Below are positions 32,090-39,901 of a stretch of DNA of 64,000 bases, one piece after another. Position 1 is the first letter of the stretch; each line of letters begins with the position of its first letter. The notes beneath the pieces are model-generated. The model saw nothing but the letters and a program-made list of their open reading frames with translations. It was not told where the DNA came from and searched no databases. Location of the stretch: assembly GCF_023161965.1 (NCBI RefSeq), contig NZ_JALNTY010000001.1, forward strand, positions 186,001-250,000, read 5' to 3'. The DNA is from Anaerosoma tenue. Its GTDB lineage: Bacteria > Actinomycetota > Coriobacteriia > Anaerosomatales > Anaerosomataceae. The position numbers and the translations under genes were made by a program.

Positions 32090-34945
32090 ATGAGCCGGGT
32101 GGCTGCACGACCCCTTGTGCTGGTGCTGTGCGTCGCGCTCGCGTTGGCTCTCTTGCCCGGTCTCGCGGCGGGCGAACCACGTGATCCGGGCGTCGCGCCC
32201 GTGGGTGACTCCGCTTCCGGCGGCAGGTACGCCGAGGGCGAGATCATCGTGCAATTCGACTCCGGGATCTCGGTCGCCGCTGCCGAACGGCGCGTGAATG
32301 AGCGCCTGGGCGGACGCATACGGGCCTCGTACCCGCGGCTCGGCGGACTCGCCGTTGTAGAGCTCGATCCCGATGTGAGCGTGGAGGCAGCGGTCGAGGC
32401 CTACTCGGCCGATCCGGATGTGCTCTACGCACAGCCCAACTACGAGTACCGCCCCGCCGTGATCCCCAACGATGAGTACTTCGCCGTCCAGTGGGGCCTG
32501 CACAACACCGGACATTACGGCACCGCCGATGCTGACATCGACGCGCCCGAGGCGTGGGATATCGAGACCGGGTCGGCAAACGTAGTGGTGGCCGTGATCG
32601 ACACCGGCGTGGACTACACCCACCCCGACCTCGCCGACAACATGTGGGTGAACCCGGGAGAGGTGCCGGGCAACGGCATCGATGACGACCACAACGGCTA
32701 CATCGACGACGTGCATGGTGCGGATACGTACCGTGGCGACGGCAACCCGATGGACACCCACGGGCACGGCACGCATGTGGCCGGGATCGTGGGGGCGAGC
32801 GGCTACAACAGTATCGGCGTCTCGGGAGTGAACTGGGACGTCAGCGTGATGGCGCTTCGCGTGGCCGACGATGCCGGCACCATGTGGGGCTCGACCATCA
32901 TCGAGGCGATCGACTACGCGCGCGCGCAGGGCGTCAAGGTGATCAACTGCTCGTGGGGCGGTGAGGGCACGGATGCCATGATGTACAACGCGATGGCCAA
33001 CACGCCCGGGGCCCTCTACGTGTGCGCCGCGGGGAACGACGGCATCGACCTGGACGGCCCGGAAGACTTCTACCCGGCCGGGTGGGACCTTCCCAACATC
33101 CTCACCGTGGGTTGGAGCGACCAGTCCGATCAGCCGTCTGCGTTGTCGAATCACGGGGCCACGTCGGTGGACGTGTTCGCTCCCGGACAGACGATCTTGA
33201 GCGCCGTGCCGTGGACAGGATCCCCGGACACGAGTTACGCCTACATGAGCGGTACCTCCATGGCGGCGCCGCACGTTGCGGGTATCGCGGCGCTCATGCT
33301 CGCGGACGATCCCTCTATGAGCACAACGCTCCTGAAGCGCGCCATCATGGCCTCCGCAGACGAGAAGGCCGCGCTTGAGGGCGACTGCGTCACCGGCGCA
33401 AGGGCGAACGCGTACGGGGCGCTCACGTGGGCCAACACCGCCCCCGTTGCCGTGGACGATGCGGCCACCACCACCTGGGGTGACCCGGTCACCTTCAACG
33501 TGCTCACCAACGACACCGACGCCGAGGGCGATCCGCTGGTTGCGGTGAAGAAGACGAACCCTCCCTCGGGCACGGTCTCGCTTGCGGCTGACGGGCGCGC
33601 GACATACACGCCACCGCCTGCGTTCACGGGCGACACGTCCTTCACGTACACAGCGCACGACGGTCTCGCCGAGTCAGCGCCGGCCACGGTGCGCATCTCG
33701 GTCGTGAACACCGCCCCCACTGTTGGCGACCGGAGACTGTACACGCTCGAGGACGAGCCATTGGCGGTCGATGTCGAGCAGTACGCGTCCGACGCACAGG
33801 GTGATCCGCTCACGTTCGAAGTCGTGAGCGGCCCTGCTCACGGCAGTGTGGACCTCGATGCATCGGGCAGCGGCGTCTACACGCCGGACGCCGACTGGTC
33901 GGGAACCGATTCGTTCACGTACCGGGCGCATGACGGATTGGCATGGTCGGCGGCGGGCGAGATCACGATCGACGTGCTGGCCGTGGGCGACCCGTTGCGC
34001 GTTGTGGAAGTCGCGGGCAGCGACCGCATCCGCACCGCCATCGAGGCCGCGCGGCTGGCCTATCCCGACGGTGCGTCCACCGTGATCGTCACCACCGCGT
34101 TCAACTGGCCCGACGCACTCGGCGGGGCTGCGCTCGCAGGCACGCTGGATGCGCCGATACTGCTCACCGCGCCGGACGCGCTCTCTTCGGCCGTGGCGAG
34201 CGAGGTGCGTGCCCTCGGAGCCACGGAGGCTGTCGTGCTGGGCGGCACGGCCGCCGTGAGCCCTGAGGTGGAGCAGGCCTTGAAGTCGATCCCCGGCTTG
34301 ACGTCGGTGCGGAGGGTCGCCGGCGCCGACCGCTTCTCCACCGCGCGTGCGGTGGCGTACGAGGTGCGTCGCGACTCCGACGAGTACGACGGCACCGCCT
34401 TCGTGGTGACGGGATTCGACTTCCCCGATGCGCTGGGAGCCTCACCGCTGGCGGCTGCACACGAGTGGCCGATCTACCTCGTCAACGCGGCCACCGGGCT
34501 CGACGACGCCACCGTGTACGCGATGCGCGCGGCCGGCGTGACCACGGCGATCGTGGTGGGCGGGGAGAGTGCCGTGCCGTCAGCTCTTGAGCGCGACCTG
34601 GGCACGAGAGTGGGGTGCGCCACCGTGCGCATCCAGGGAGCCAACCGTTATGAGACCGCGGTTCGCGTGGCGGCGTACGGCGTGAACCAGAGCGGGCTGT
34701 CGTGGGACAAGGTGGCGCTTGCCACCGGCGAGGACTTCCCTGACGCCCTCTCCGGTGGCGCGCTGCAAGGGAAGAGCGGCTCGGTGATGGTGCTCACGCC
34801 GCGCACCACGCTCAGCGACTCGGTGCGCACGACGTTCACCACCCACTGGACCGAGGTCTTCGAGGTGCGCTACATGGGCGGCACCTCGGCAGTGAGCACG
34901 TCGGTGAGGAGCGCCGCCGAGGCTGCACTGAGACCGCTGGAGTAG
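32090..34945 (+). CDS. Secreted subtilisin-like (S8) protease with cadherin-like and CWB2 wall-binding repeats
   Basis: The protein has about 951 residues. Its domains in order are: a signal peptide ending near AAG; an inhibitor I9-like propeptide (about 45-125, 'GEIIVQFDSGIS'); and an S8 catalytic domain (about 135-420). The triad is Asp171 (VIDTGVDYTHPDL), His226 (DTHGHGTHVAG) and Ser390 (MSGTSMAAPHVAG). Two beta-sandwich repeats follow (about 447-637, with 'NTAPVAVDD', 'NDTDAEGDPL', 'SFTYTAHDGLA' and 'SFTYRAHDGLA'), then three CWB2 repeats (about 638-951). It should be exported and held to the wall polysaccharide. ATG 32090 has GGAGG six bases upstream; ATG 32078 is an alternative. All catalytic residues are intact. 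Confidence 0.93.
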   Translation: MSRVAARPLVLVLCVALALALLPGLAAGEPRDPGVAPVGDSASGGRYAEGEIIVQFDSGISVAAAERRVNERLGGRIRASYPRLGGLAVVELDPDVSVEAAVEAYSADPDVLYAQPNYEYRPAVIPNDEYFAVQWGLHNTGHYGTADADIDAPEAWDIETGSANVVVAVIDTGVDYTHPDLADNMWVNPGEVPGNGIDDDHNGYIDDVHGADTYRGDGNPMDTHGHGTHVAGIVGASGYNSIGVSGVNWDVSVMALRVADDAGTMWGSTIIEAIDYARAQGVKVINCSWGGEGTDAMMYNAMANTPGALYVCAAGNDGIDLDGPEDFYPAGWDLPNILTVGWSDQSDQPSALSNHGATSVDVFAPGQTILSAVPWTGSPDTSYAYMSGTSMAAPHVAGIAALMLADDPSMSTTLLKRAIMASADEKAALEGDCVTGARANAYGALTWANTAPVAVDDAATTTWGDPVTFNVLTNDTDAEGDPLVAVKKTNPPSGTVSLAADGRATYTPPPAFTGDTSFTYTAHDGLAESAPATVRISVVNTAPTVGDRRLYTLEDEPLAVDVEQYASDAQGDPLTFEVVSGPAHGSVDLDASGSGVYTPDADWSGTDSFTYRAHDGLAWSAAGEITIDVLAVGDPLRVVEVAGSDRIRTAIEAARLAYPDGASTVIVTTAFNWPDALGGAALAGTLDAPILLTAPDALSSAVASEVRALGATEAVVLGGTAAVSPEVEQALKSIPGLTSVRRVAGADRFSTARAVAYEVRRDSDEYDGTAFVVTGFDFPDALGASPLAAAHEWPIYLVNAATGLDDATVYAMRAAGVTTAIVVGGESAVPSALERDLGTRVGCATVRIQGANRYETAVRVAAYGVNQSGLSWDKVALATGEDFPDALSGGALQGKSGSVMVLTPRTTLSDSVRTTFTTHWTEVFEVRYMGGTSAVSTSVRSAAEAALRPLE

Positions 34946-34950
34946 CGAGG

Positions 34951-34973
34951 TCCCGGCGGGTACTCGACCGGGA
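34951..34973 (+). terminator. Short hairpin after the subtilase gene
   Basis: TCCCGG (34951-34956) pairs with CCGGGA (34968-34973) around an 11-base loop, five bases after the stop. The stem is only six base pairs and no T-run follows, so this is a weak candidate. Confidence 0.4.
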
Positions 34974-35033
34974 TCGTCGGGTCCTGCGCACGATGCGGCT
35001 GCCGCCGAGCCTCTTGGTCCGGAGGCCGTCATG

Positions 35034-35105
35034 TATCGATACCGCCCTGGAGTGCAACTTTCTGGCGATTCAGTGAGCCATGTCACACAGTATCGAGCCT
35101 CGATA
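35034..35105 (+). promoter_or_regulatory. Two TATCGA palindromes upstream of a hypothetical gene
   Basis: TATCGATA (35034-35041) and TATCGA-GCC-TCGATA (35091-35105) share the same half-site 57 bases apart. They sit in a low-G+C stretch before the gene at 35191. Together they look like a pair of operator sites for a dimeric regulator. The AT-rich GATTAACGAACAATAAGG just downstream may hold the promoter. Confidence 0.4.
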
Positions 35106-35190
35106 ACCGATTAACGAACAATAAGGATCAGTACCCGATCCGAGAGGCGCCGTGGTGCGGATGTGGTTCGAGATGCCGGAGGTGAGCCTC

Positions 35191-35514
35191 ATGGCGCGAT
35201 ACGAACCTGAGAGTGGCGCAGTGGTACGCGATGCGCTGATGAGATGCCTGGCAACGGAGCATGGTGCCCTGTTCGCCGAGCAGCAGCGCGCGGTGGGGCT
35301 GGACGCCAGCGACCAGGCGGTGGCAGGCACCATCGAGGGCATGGTGCGGCTCGCATTCCAGCAGGTAGGCGGCGACTTCGACCACCCCACGATGGCCTCT
35401 CTCATACGGGTGACGAACCTTCTCGCGGAGCGCTCGCTGCAGTGGGGAGCCTCAGCGGACACGGTCTTCGCGTGCCACACTGACCTCACGCGCCGTATAG
35501 GGATGCTCTCGTAG
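35191..35514 (+). CDS. Hypothetical protein of 107 residues
   Basis: This small soluble, probably all-helical protein has no signal peptide or membrane helix. It starts at ATG 35191 with GGAGGTGA eight bases upstream; an in-frame GTG at 35152 would add 13 residues but lacks a ribosome site. Its sequence includes '[18 protein letters not shown]', '[21 protein letters not shown]' and a C-terminal '[10 protein letters not shown]'. I recognise no family and no catalytic motif. Codon use is like that of core genes. Two palindromes upstream suggest regulated expression. It is monocistronic, lying between the subtilase and the ABC-F gene. Confidence 0.7.
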   Translation: MARYEPESGAVVRDALMRCLATEHGALFAEQQRAVGLDASDQAVAGTIEGMVRLAFQQVGGDFDHPTMASLIRVTNLLAERSLQWGASADTVFACHTDLTRRIGMLS

Positions 35515-35602
35515 CGCGTTCCGCACGAACCCCCCTCTGCACGTGTCCTTCGTGTCCGGATGTCGCACGCCGTCATGCCCTGATGCTGGTAGACTGTTCC
35601 GC

Positions 35603-37588
35603 GTGATCCTCACCGTCAACCATGTGACCAAGTCCATCGGAGAACGCGTCCTGTTCGCGGACGCGTTCCTTCGCGTTGGCCCGCGCGACCGCATCGCGCT
35701 TGTGGGCCCCAACGGCGCGGGCAAGACCACCCTCCTGGAGATCATCGCGGGCGAGCAGGAGCCCGACGACGGCTCGGTGGTGCGCGCCAAGGACGCCACG
35801 GTGGGCTACCTCCGCCAGGAAGCCATCGAGATGCACGGCGCCAGCGTTCTGGAGGAGGTGCTCTCGGCCGCATCGGGCGTGCGCGGCCTGGAGCACCGGA
35901 TCCGCATGCTGGAGGAGGAGCTCGCCACCGCCTCTGCCGAGGAGACCGATCAGCTCTTGGCCGAGTACGGTCGCCTGCGCGACCGCTTCGAGCACATGGG
36001 CGGCTACACCGTGGAGGCCGAGGCACGCGCGGTGCTCACCGGGCTCGGCTTCAAGGAGGCCGACCTTGCCAAGGACGTCTCCGAGCTGTCCGGCGGGTGG
36101 CAGATGCGCGTGGCGCTCGCCAAGATCCTGCTCACGGAGCCCGACGTCCTGCTGCTCGACGAGCCCACCAACCATCTGGACCTCGAGAGCGTCACCTGGC
36201 TCGAGGGCTTCCTCAAAGGGTACGAGGGTGCGGTGGTGATCGTGAGCCACGACCGCTCCTTCATGGACGGCATCGTCAACCGTGTTGCCGAGATGGAGTT
36301 GCGGGCGCTTACGCTGTACCACGGCACCTACAGCGAGTACGAGGAGCAGAAGGCCGCCGGACGCGACCGGCTCGTCTCGGCCAAGAAGCAGCAAGAGCGC
36401 TACATCGAGCAGCAGGAGCGGTTCATCGAACGCTTCCGCTACAAGAACACCAAGGCGAAGGCCGTGCAGAGCCGCATAAGGGCGCTCGACAAGGTGGAGC
36501 GCATCGAGCTGCCCGAGGAGCGCAAGAAGGTGCGGTTCTCCTTTCCGCAGCCGGAGCGCACTGGCGAGGAGGTCATCAGCCTCGACGGCGTGCGCAAAGC
36601 GTACGGCGACAACGTGGTGTACGGCGAGCTGTCGCTGAAGCTGTTCAGGGGTGACAGGGTCGCGCTCGTCGGCCCCAACGGCGCGGGCAAGTCCACGCTG
36701 CTGCGCATGCTTGCGGGCGACCTGGAGGCCGACGCCGGCACGCGGAAGCTGGGGCACAAGGTGACCGTGGCCTACTTCGCACAGCATCAGCTGGAGGCGC
36801 TCGGCCTGGAGAACACGGTGCTGCACGAGCTGATGCTCGCTGCGCCCGACTGGACGCAGGAGCAGGCGCGGACGCTCCTCGGCACGTTCCTCTTCACCGG
36901 GGACGACGTGCTGAAGCTCGTGAAGGTGCTCTCAGGAGGCGAGCGGGCACGTCTGGCGCTTGCCAAGATGCTGGTGCGGCCGGCATCGTTCCTGTGCCTG
37001 GATGAGCCCACCAACCATCTCGACATCCAGGGGCGTGACGTCCTTGAGACCGCGCTCAGGCAGTACACCGGCACGATCGCGCTGATCACCCACGACCGGC
37101 ACCTGATCCGCGCGATCGCCAATCGTGTGGCGGACGTGCGCGACGGGCGGGTAGCCGTGCTCGATGGCGACTACGACTACTACCTCTCCAAACGTGACGC
37201 GCTCATCACCGGCGAGGCGCCCGGTCCGGCGGAGCAGGGGAGCGCCACCCGCCAGGGCGCGGCCTCGGGCGGCGCCGCCGGATCACCTAAGTCCAAGGAG
37301 GCCAAGCGTGCGGAGGCCGAGGCCCGCAACCGGCTCTACCGGGGCACGAAGGACGCTCGCCGCCGCCTGCAATCGCTCGACCGCGAGCTGGCTACCGCAC
37401 AGGCGCGCCACGACGAGCTGCTGGGACTCCTGGGCGATACGGAGATCTACGAGGACAAGGAGCGGTTCGACGCCACGCTGGCGGAGTACGCCGCAGTGAA
37501 GAAGCGGCTCGCCGAACTGGAGGGCGAGTGGCTCGACGTGTCCGAGCGCCTGGAGCGGCTCGAGTCGGGGGAGGGCAGCGCGACGTAA
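35603..37588 (+). CDS. ABC-F family ATPase (ribosome-associated, Uup/YkpA-like)
   Basis: This 661-residue protein has two ABC domains and no membrane segment. Domain 1 has Walker [10 protein letters not shown], signature '[14 protein letters not shown]' and Walker B '[11 protein letters not shown]'. Domain 2 has GPNGAGKST, '[13 protein letters not shown]' and '[11 protein letters not shown]'. Between them is the charged helical linker (P-site tRNA interaction motif) of the ABC-F family, and a C-terminal coiled coil from about residue 560 is like that of Uup and some EttA relatives. Such proteins act on stalled ribosomes. A -10-like TAGACT at 35590-35595 lies only seven bases before GTG 35603, so the mRNA may be leaderless. 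Antibiotic-resistance function cannot be told from sequence. Confidence 0.92.
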   Translation: MILTVNHVTKSIGERVLFADAFLRVGPRDRIALVGPNGAGKTTLLEIIAGEQEPDDGSVVRAKDATVGYLRQEAIEMHGASVLEEVLSAASGVRGLEHRIRMLEEELATASAEETDQLLAEYGRLRDRFEHMGGYTVEAEARAVLTGLGFKEADLAKDVSELSGGWQMRVALAKILLTEPDVLLLDEPTNHLDLESVTWLEGFLKGYEGAVVIVSHDRSFMDGIVNRVAEMELRALTLYHGTYSEYEEQKAAGRDRLVSAKKQQERYIEQQERFIERFRYKNTKAKAVQSRIRALDKVERIELPEERKKVRFSFPQPERTGEEVISLDGVRKAYGDNVVYGELSLKLFRGDRVALVGPNGAGKSTLLRMLAGDLEADAGTRKLGHKVTVAYFAQHQLEALGLENTVLHELMLAAPDWTQEQARTLLGTFLFTGDDVLKLVKVLSGGERARLALAKMLVRPASFLCLDEPTNHLDIQGRDVLETALRQYTGTIALITHDRHLIRAIANRVADVRDGRVAVLDGDYDYYLSKRDALITGEAPGPAEQGSATRQGAASGGAAGSPKSKEAKRAEAEARNRLYRGTKDARRRLQSLDRELATAQARHDELLGLLGDTEIYEDKERFDATLAEYAAVKKRLAELEGEWLDVSERLERLESGEGSAT

Positions 37589-37627
37589 GTGGCGTATAGA
37601 GAAACGTGAAGTTTCCTGATTTCGCGG

Positions 37628-37656
37628 TTGCGCGAACGAGATCTTGTGGGTATACT
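37628..37656 (+). promoter_or_regulatory. Candidate promoter of a short RNA or leader
   Basis: TTGCGC (37628-37633) and TATACT (37651-37656) are separated by exactly 17 bases. TATACT is close to consensus and the -35 is weak. Transcription would start near 37663, just before a hairpin and a terminator, and 170 bases before the next gene. Confidence 0.45.
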
Positions 37657-37662
37657 CGCTTC

Positions 37663-37727
37663 AAGAGTTGCTTCGGCAACCCCTTACCCCTGAGCCCTAA
37701 GGTGCCGGCCTTGGGGCTCTCCCTTTT
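37663..37727 (+). ncRNA. Candidate small RNA or attenuated leader
   Basis: From the predicted start near 37663, the transcript would be only about 65 bases. It would contain a GTTGC-TTCG-GCAAC hairpin with a stable UUCG tetraloop (37667-37680) and end in a good intrinsic terminator (37692-37727). No open frame of useful length lies inside it. It could be a stand-alone small RNA or an attenuator for the FlgM-like gene at 37833. I do not recognise an Rfam family in it. Confidence 0.35.
37692..37727 (+). terminator. Intrinsic terminator between the ABC-F and FlgM-like genes
   Basis: An 11-base-pair stem with one G-T pair (37692-37702 with 37709-37719) and a six-base loop is followed by TCCCTTTT. 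It could end the ABC-F transcript or the short RNA starting near 37663. Confidence 0.7.
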
Positions 37728-37832
37728 CCCGGGGTCGATCGCCGAGCGTGTCCACCGTCACGAGCAGGCCGTTCATCAGTCTCTGGCGTATGCCCTCTCA
37801 AGGCGCCGTAAGACTTTGCCGATGAGAGTTAC

Positions 37833-38093
37833 ATGATCATCTCAGACGAACAGGTCAGCCGCGTTTGTGAATACCTGCACAGCGGTAGTGCATACTCGGT
37901 CACGTCCCACGAGAACTGGACACCCCCAGAGAAGGAATTCGTGGACAGCGTGGTGGCGTCGGTATGCTCCCTGCCGGACGTGCGAGAGGAGCGGGTGGAA
38001 GAAGCCCGCCGCCGGATGACCCATGCCATGCCGGACCCCGACGAGGTCGCGTCCAAGCTGATCGGACGCGTGTTGTCCGACTTCGTCCGCTAG
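37833..38093 (+). CDS. FlgM-like (anti-sigma-28) small protein
   Basis: The protein has 86 residues. The N-terminal half has no clear family signature. The C-terminal part reads 'VREERVEEARRRM', 'PDPDEVASKLIGRVLSDF', which follows the FlgM pattern of a charged helix, a short loop and a Val-Ala-x-Lys-Leu helix that binds the flagellar sigma factor. No flagellar genes are in the window, so the role is uncertain and a general stress or adhesion regulator is possible. The start is ATG 37833 with GATGAGAG upstream. A strong hairpin follows the stop. The next gene encodes a type IV pilus ATPase, so a link to surface motility is conceivable. Confidence 0.5.
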   Translation: MIISDEQVSRVCEYLHSGSAYSVTSHENWTPPEKEFVDSVVASVCSLPDVREERVEEARRRMTHAMPDPDEVASKLIGRVLSDFVR

Positions 38094-38114
38094 CCTCGGA
38101 GCCACTGCTTCCGT

Positions 38115-38148
38115 GAAGCGCGGGCGCCCCGTTGGGGCCCCGCGCTTC
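38115..38148 (+). terminator. Hairpin terminator after the FlgM-like gene
   Basis: A ten-base-pair stem (38115-38124 with 38139-38148), a one-base bulge and an inner GCCCC/GGGGC stem (38126-38130 with 38134-38138) with loop GTT form a very stable structure. A short T-rich tail is missing. Confidence 0.65.
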
Positions 38149-38215
38149 TGCTACGATTGTGCAGCCGCATCACGTCCGCCAGCGGCGAAGTCACGCGAGG
38201 CCGGAAGGGGTCGCC

Positions 38216-39886
38216 GTGCCGTACACGAGAGACCGGCTGGGAGAGGTTCTGGTGCGCTCGGGCGCGCTCACGCCCGAGAGCCTGGAGCGCGCACTCGAGA
38301 TCCAGCTGTCCGAGGGCGGGAAGCTCGGGGAAGTGCTCACCCGGAGCGACATCCTCGATGCCGAGGCGATCGCCAGGGCTTTGGCCGAGCAGAAAGGGCT
38401 CGAGTACGTGAGCCTTGCCACCTATCCGGTTGACCGCGACGCGGCGTCGTACCTTTCGGAACGCGTGGCACGACGGATCCAGGCGGTGCCGATCGGGTTC
38501 CGCGAGGGCGATGTAGTGCTCGCCATGGCCGATCCCCTCGACATCGAGACGATCGACGACGTGCGGCTACGCACGGGCAGGCAGGTCATCCCCGTCGTCA
38601 CCACCCCGTCGCAGATCGAGTACGCCATCGACAAGTACGTCACCTCGGCCGACGCGTTCGAGGACCTCACCGACACGATGGCCCAGCAGGAGGAAGAGGA
38701 CGTCGTGGTGGTGGGCGACGAGGACGTGCCGGTGGTGCGCCTCGTGAACCAGTTGATCCGCGAGGCCGCGCACGACCAGGCGAGCGACATCCACATCGAG
38801 CCCGGGCCGCATAATGTGCGTGTCCGGTTCCGCGTCGACGGCGTGCTGCATGAGGTCGTCACCGTGCCTGTCACCGCGCGCGCGGGACTGATCAGCCGTG
38901 TGAAGGTCATGGCCGAGATGGACATCGCCGAACGCCGGCGCCCGCAGGACGGTCGTATCGGGCTCGTGGTGGACGGTCGTGTCATCGACATGCGTGTGGC
39001 CACACTGCCCACCCCGTTCGGCGAGTCGATCGTGATCCGCCTGCTCAACCACGAGGAGCAGCAGCCCACCGTTGAAGACCTCGGCATGCGCGATGAACAC
39101 CGCGCACAGCTGGAGCGGTTCCTGTCGCGCCCGTACGGCGAGATCCTGGTCTCCGGCCCCACCGGGTCTGGCAAGTCCACCACGCTCTACGCAAGCCTCA
39201 TGGCGCTCAACAGCGCCGAGCGCAAGATCATCACCATCGAGGACCCGATCGAGTTCCAGGTCGAAGGTATAACGCAGATGGCGGTGAACACGCACATCGG
39301 TCTCACGTTCGCCACGCTGCTCCGCACGGTGCTTCGCTCTGACCCCGACGTTGTGATGGTCGGCGAGATCCGTGACGCGGAGACGGCGCAGATCGCCACG
39401 CGCGCCGCCCTCACGGGGCACCTTGTGCTCTCGTCGATCCACACCAACGACGCGCCCTCGGCCCTTACACGGCTCTCCGACATGGAGGTGGCGCCGTTCA
39501 TCGCTTCGAGCGCGCTCATCGGTGTGGTGGCCCAACGGCTCGTGCGGCGTTTGTGCGACGAGTGCAAGGAGTCCAAGCGCGTGAGCAAGACGCTCCTCGC
39601 CGGGTACGGGCTCACGCCGGAGGATGTGACGGCAAAGACCGTCTACACGGCGCACGAGGGCGGATGCGACGCGTGCTTCGGCACCGGCTACCGCGGGCGG
39701 ACGGGCGTCTTCGAGATCATGGAGATGGATGACGAGCTGGAGCGCCTGTTCCTCGCCCAGGCGCCGTCGGAGGCGATCCGGAGCGCCGCGCTTGCCGCCG
39801 GGATGCAGACGTTGCGGCAGGACGCGCTGTTCAAGGTCGGCCAGGGTATCACCTCTCTTGACGAGGTCATGCGGGTCATCATCTGA
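38216..39886 (+). CDS. pilB: Type IV pilus assembly / type II secretion ATPase (PilB/GspE)
   Basis: This 556-residue hexameric ATPase polymerises pilin. An N-terminal GSPII_E_N (MshEN) domain ('LGEVLVRSGALT', 'EAIARALAEQKGLEYVSL') is followed by the core: 'ASDIHIEPG', Walker A GPTGSGKST at 314-322, Asp box 'IITIEDPIEF', Walker B 'DPDVVMVGEIRD' and His box 'TGHLVLSSIHTND'. The zinc-binding tetracysteine CDEC...CDAC and 'GTGYRGRTGVFEI' follow. GTG 38216 has GGAAGGGG upstream; the ATG 38132 reading runs through the terminator hairpin. No pilC, pilT or pilin gene follows in the window, so this gene is separate from any pilus operon here. Confidence 0.92.
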   Translation: MPYTRDRLGEVLVRSGALTPESLERALEIQLSEGGKLGEVLTRSDILDAEAIARALAEQKGLEYVSLATYPVDRDAASYLSERVARRIQAVPIGFREGDVVLAMADPLDIETIDDVRLRTGRQVIPVVTTPSQIEYAIDKYVTSADAFEDLTDTMAQQEEEDVVVVGDEDVPVVRLVNQLIREAAHDQASDIHIEPGPHNVRVRFRVDGVLHEVVTVPVTARAGLISRVKVMAEMDIAERRRPQDGRIGLVVDGRVIDMRVATLPTPFGESIVIRLLNHEEQQPTVEDLGMRDEHRAQLERFLSRPYGEILVSGPTGSGKSTTLYASLMALNSAERKIITIEDPIEFQVEGITQMAVNTHIGLTFATLLRTVLRSDPDVVMVGEIRDAETAQIATRAALTGHLVLSSIHTNDAPSALTRLSDMEVAPFIASSALIGVVAQRLVRRLCDECKESKRVSKTLLAGYGLTPEDVTAKTVYTAHEGGCDACFGTGYRGRTGVFEIMEMDDELERLFLAQAPSEAIRSAALAAGMQTLRQDALFKVGQGITSLDEVMRVII

Positions 39887-39901
39887 GCGATCGGAGGCGC
39901 A

